Positions 45,266 through 45,280 of a stretch of 45,280 nt of DNA are shown piece after piece (positions within the stretch are counted from its first letter, which is position 1; each line of letters opens with the position of its first letter). Position numbers and translations under genes: made by a program. The notes beneath the pieces were generated by a model. It searched no databases and was not told the origin of the DNA. It saw only the letters and a program-made list of their open reading frames with translations. The stretch spans positions 1 to 45,280 of the forward strand of contig JAITFE010000025.1 in NCBI GenBank assembly GCA_031281585.1. Direction: 5' to 3'. The stretch is from Bifidobacteriaceae bacterium. GTDB lineage: Bacteria > Actinomycetota > Actinomycetes > Actinomycetales > WQXJ01.

Positions 45266-45280
45266 GGCGACGGGGCCCAA

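Overview
The window is about 66-70% G+C by eye. It has the codon use, GTG/TTG starts and gene neighbourhoods (xseA-xseB next to ispH, dapA next to RNase J, LPxTG-type surface proteins) of a high-G+C Gram-positive bacterium (Actinomycetota). The YDG/MBG-type and BspA-like surface repeats suggest a host- or gut-associated lineage, but that is inference. I see no rRNA, tRNA, CRISPR array or transposase gene.

Layout. Bases 1-9480 are mostly housekeeping: the 3' end of class II fumarase, a perfect 29-bp palindrome, xseB and xseA, a class I [4Fe-4S] fumarase, an SRPBCC-fold membrane protein, ispH, an NADH-pyrophosphatase-type Nudix enzyme (NudC), a short-chain dehydrogenase and an MFS transporter. 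Bases 9480-10439 are non-coding and hold an array of ten ~20-bp half-sites in both orientations, including an exact 90-bp direct repeat. Bases 10440-22214 encode two giant paralogous surface proteins (1963 and 1884 aa), each behind a conserved 89-nt leader and separated by an intrinsic terminator. Bases 22162-41059 form a Wzx/Wzy-type exopolysaccharide locus. It holds two Gmd-like sugar-nucleotide dehydratases, an LCP ligase, a WecG/TagA glycosyltransferase, a Wzy-like polymerase, a kinase-less Wzz-like protein, an acyltransferase, a pyruvyltransferase, a Wzx flippase, a MenD-like ThDP enzyme, an unknown membrane protein, an aldo/keto reductase, a GT-C-type membrane glycosyltransferase with a decayed partial copy beside it, and the initiating sugar-phosphate transferase. 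Bases 41318-45265 return to core genes: YjbR-like, GNAT, dapA and RNase J.

How it fits together. The initiating transferase and WecG-like enzyme would build a short lipid-linked oligosaccharide from precursors that include Gmd products. Acyl and pyruvyl groups, and perhaps a product of the MenD-like and aldo/keto reductase enzymes, would decorate it. Wzx, Wzy and Wzz would export and polymerise it, and the LCP protein would attach it to peptidoglycan.

Most unusual point. Both giant proteins carry a textbook LPFTG sorting signal (LPFTG, hydrophobic helix, Arg) near residue 160, followed by a second hydrophobic helix with a signal-peptidase-like site (ASA|E) and then about 1,670-1,740 residues of adhesin-type repeats. 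Neither has a C-terminal anchor. The arrangement looks like a two-product precursor: a small wall-anchored acidic peptide plus a large exported repeat protein.
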